Source: UCB3 sp964415605
Lineage (GTDB): Bacteria; Chloroflexota; Anaerolineae; Epilineales; Epilineaceae
Direction: 5' to 3'
Length of the DNA stretch: 7,921 bases
NCBI GenBank assembly: GCA_964415605.1
Contig: CAYQBA010000195.1
Location: 1-7,921, forward strand
Shown here: positions 7,282 to 7,921 of the stretch, one piece after another
How the letters are laid out: each line of letters starts with the position of its first letter
How positions within the stretch are numbered: the first letter of the stretch is position 1
Made by a program: the position numbers and the translations under genes
Notes under the pieces: model-generated
Told to the model about the DNA's origin: nothing
What the model saw: the letters and a program-made list of their open reading frames with translations, nothing else
The model's database searches: none

Positions 7282-7921
7282 TCACGCCCCGCACGCGGCG
7301 GCGCGCAGGTGCTCTGCCCCCCGCATCACCTCGTCGGGCGTGAAGTACCAGTCGAACTCGCACGAGCGGATGGCCTCCGGCGGCAGGACGGCGCCGATAG
7401 CCATGAAGTCGACGTCGCCGGTGCCCGGGATCAGGTGGTCGCGCAGCCCGACGACATCGTGAAAATGCGCCCCGACCCACCGGCCGTCCGCCGCCGCGAA
7501 CCAGTCGGCCCAGGTCACGCGCCCGAGATTCACCTGGGCGCCGACGTGACCGGTGTCGAGCCACGCGCCGATCTCGGTGCCCGGCAGGGCGCCCAGCAGT
7601 CGGTGCATCCCCCCCGGCCCGGGCACCTCGTAGGGGTGGTAGCCGGTCTCGAGGCCGATCCGGATGCCGAGGTCGCGGGCCAGCGCCATCGGCGCCGCCA
7701 GCGCGTCGACGAGGTGATCCAGGGCCGCGGGCTCGAGCGCCGCGAACGCGTCGGCCAGCCGCGCCAACGGCTGGGCGTAGGCCGGCTGGCCGCGCTGCCC
7801 GGCGCGGCAGCGGCTGTCGACCTCGAACGCGAGCTTGCGGATCGGCGCCCGGGGCGTGTCCGCCAGGGCGCCGGCGTGCAGCACGACGGCCCGCGCCCCG
7901 ACGCGGTCGGCGGTGCGCAGG
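7282..7921 (-). CDS. TIM-barrel sugar phosphate isomerase/epimerase-like protein, 5'-partial
   Basis: The frame is open to the right edge and the start lies outside; 212 residues are visible. It belongs to the xylose isomerase-like / AP endonuclease 2 TIM-barrel superfamily, which includes sugar isomerases, epimerases and endonuclease IV. Visible strands and metal-ligand candidates in order: VGARAVVLHAG; GIRIGLETGYHP (Glu91); IGAWLDTGHVG (Asp122, His125); WVGAHFHDVVGLRDH (His152/His154); and a final acidic strand SCEFDWYF (Glu188). This Glu-Asp/His-His-Glu order fits the family's divalent-metal site. Numbering counts from the first full codon at the window edge. The substrate cannot be inferred; the family is broad and often misnamed. 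A GTG at 7884 could be read as a start but would cut off a barrel strand, and the upstream codons fit the fold. It is separated by 298 bp from hsp20, so probably a different transcription unit. Confidence 0.88.
   Translation of the reverse strand, partial: LRTADRVGARAVVLHAGALADTPRAPIRKLAFEVDSRCRAGQRGQPAYAQPLARLADAFAALEPAALDHLVDALAAPMALARDLGIRIGLETGYHPYEVPGPGGMHRLLGALPGTEIGAWLDTGHVGAQVNLGRVTWADWFAAADGRWVGAHFHDVVGLRDHLIPGTGDVDFMAIGAVLPPEAIRSCEFDWYFTPDEVMRGAEHLRAAACGA

Overview
The window is a GC-rich bacterial chromosomal segment. Coding capacity is dense, third positions are strongly G/C, and long spurious ORFs run antisense to the real genes. A 10-base N block followed by a poly-G tract (about 1890-1950) shows it is a scaffolded draft assembly, probably from short reads and possibly a metagenome. 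The gene set (OmpR-type two-component pair, LonA, Hsp20, GlsB/YeaQ-type membrane protein, DUF937 protein, LysM protein) fits a high-GC Gram-negative-type lineage. Nothing here fixes the phylum.

Layout. On the + strand, the 3' part of an OmpR/PhoB-family response regulator (1-584) overlaps by ATGA a BaeS-like sensor histidine kinase (581-2055). The kinase is interrupted by the assembly gap, and its true C-terminus is recoverable in another frame after the gap. Converging on this pair is a DUF937 protein on the - strand (2154-2786). Divergent from that gene, across about 164 bp, is a small three-helix GlsB/YeaQ-type membrane protein on the + strand (2951-3214). It is followed by a strong hairpin terminator that probably works in both directions. 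From 3330 to the right edge every gene is on the - strand. In transcription order these are a TIM-barrel sugar isomerase/epimerase-like gene (7282 to beyond 7921), an Hsp20 small heat-shock protein (6582-6983), LonA protease (3997-6585) and a coiled-coil plus LysM protein (3330-3863).

How the genes may work together. The hsp20 stop and lon start share ATGA, so a holdase chaperone and an ATP-dependent protease are probably co-transcribed and translationally coupled, from a promoter-like sequence at 7107-7136. With the envelope-stress-type two-component pair, the GlsB-like protein and the LysM and DUF937 proteins, the window looks like a general stress and proteostasis neighbourhood. That is inference from family membership. 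I see no mobile elements, CRISPR array, tRNA or rRNA, and no clearly novel multi-gene defence or metabolic system. The points most worth checking are the hsp20-lon coupling with an Hsp20 that lacks the usual C-terminal I-x-I motif, a symmetric G-tract/hairpin element upstream of the hsp20 promoter, the BON-less LysM protein, and the misassembled kinase.
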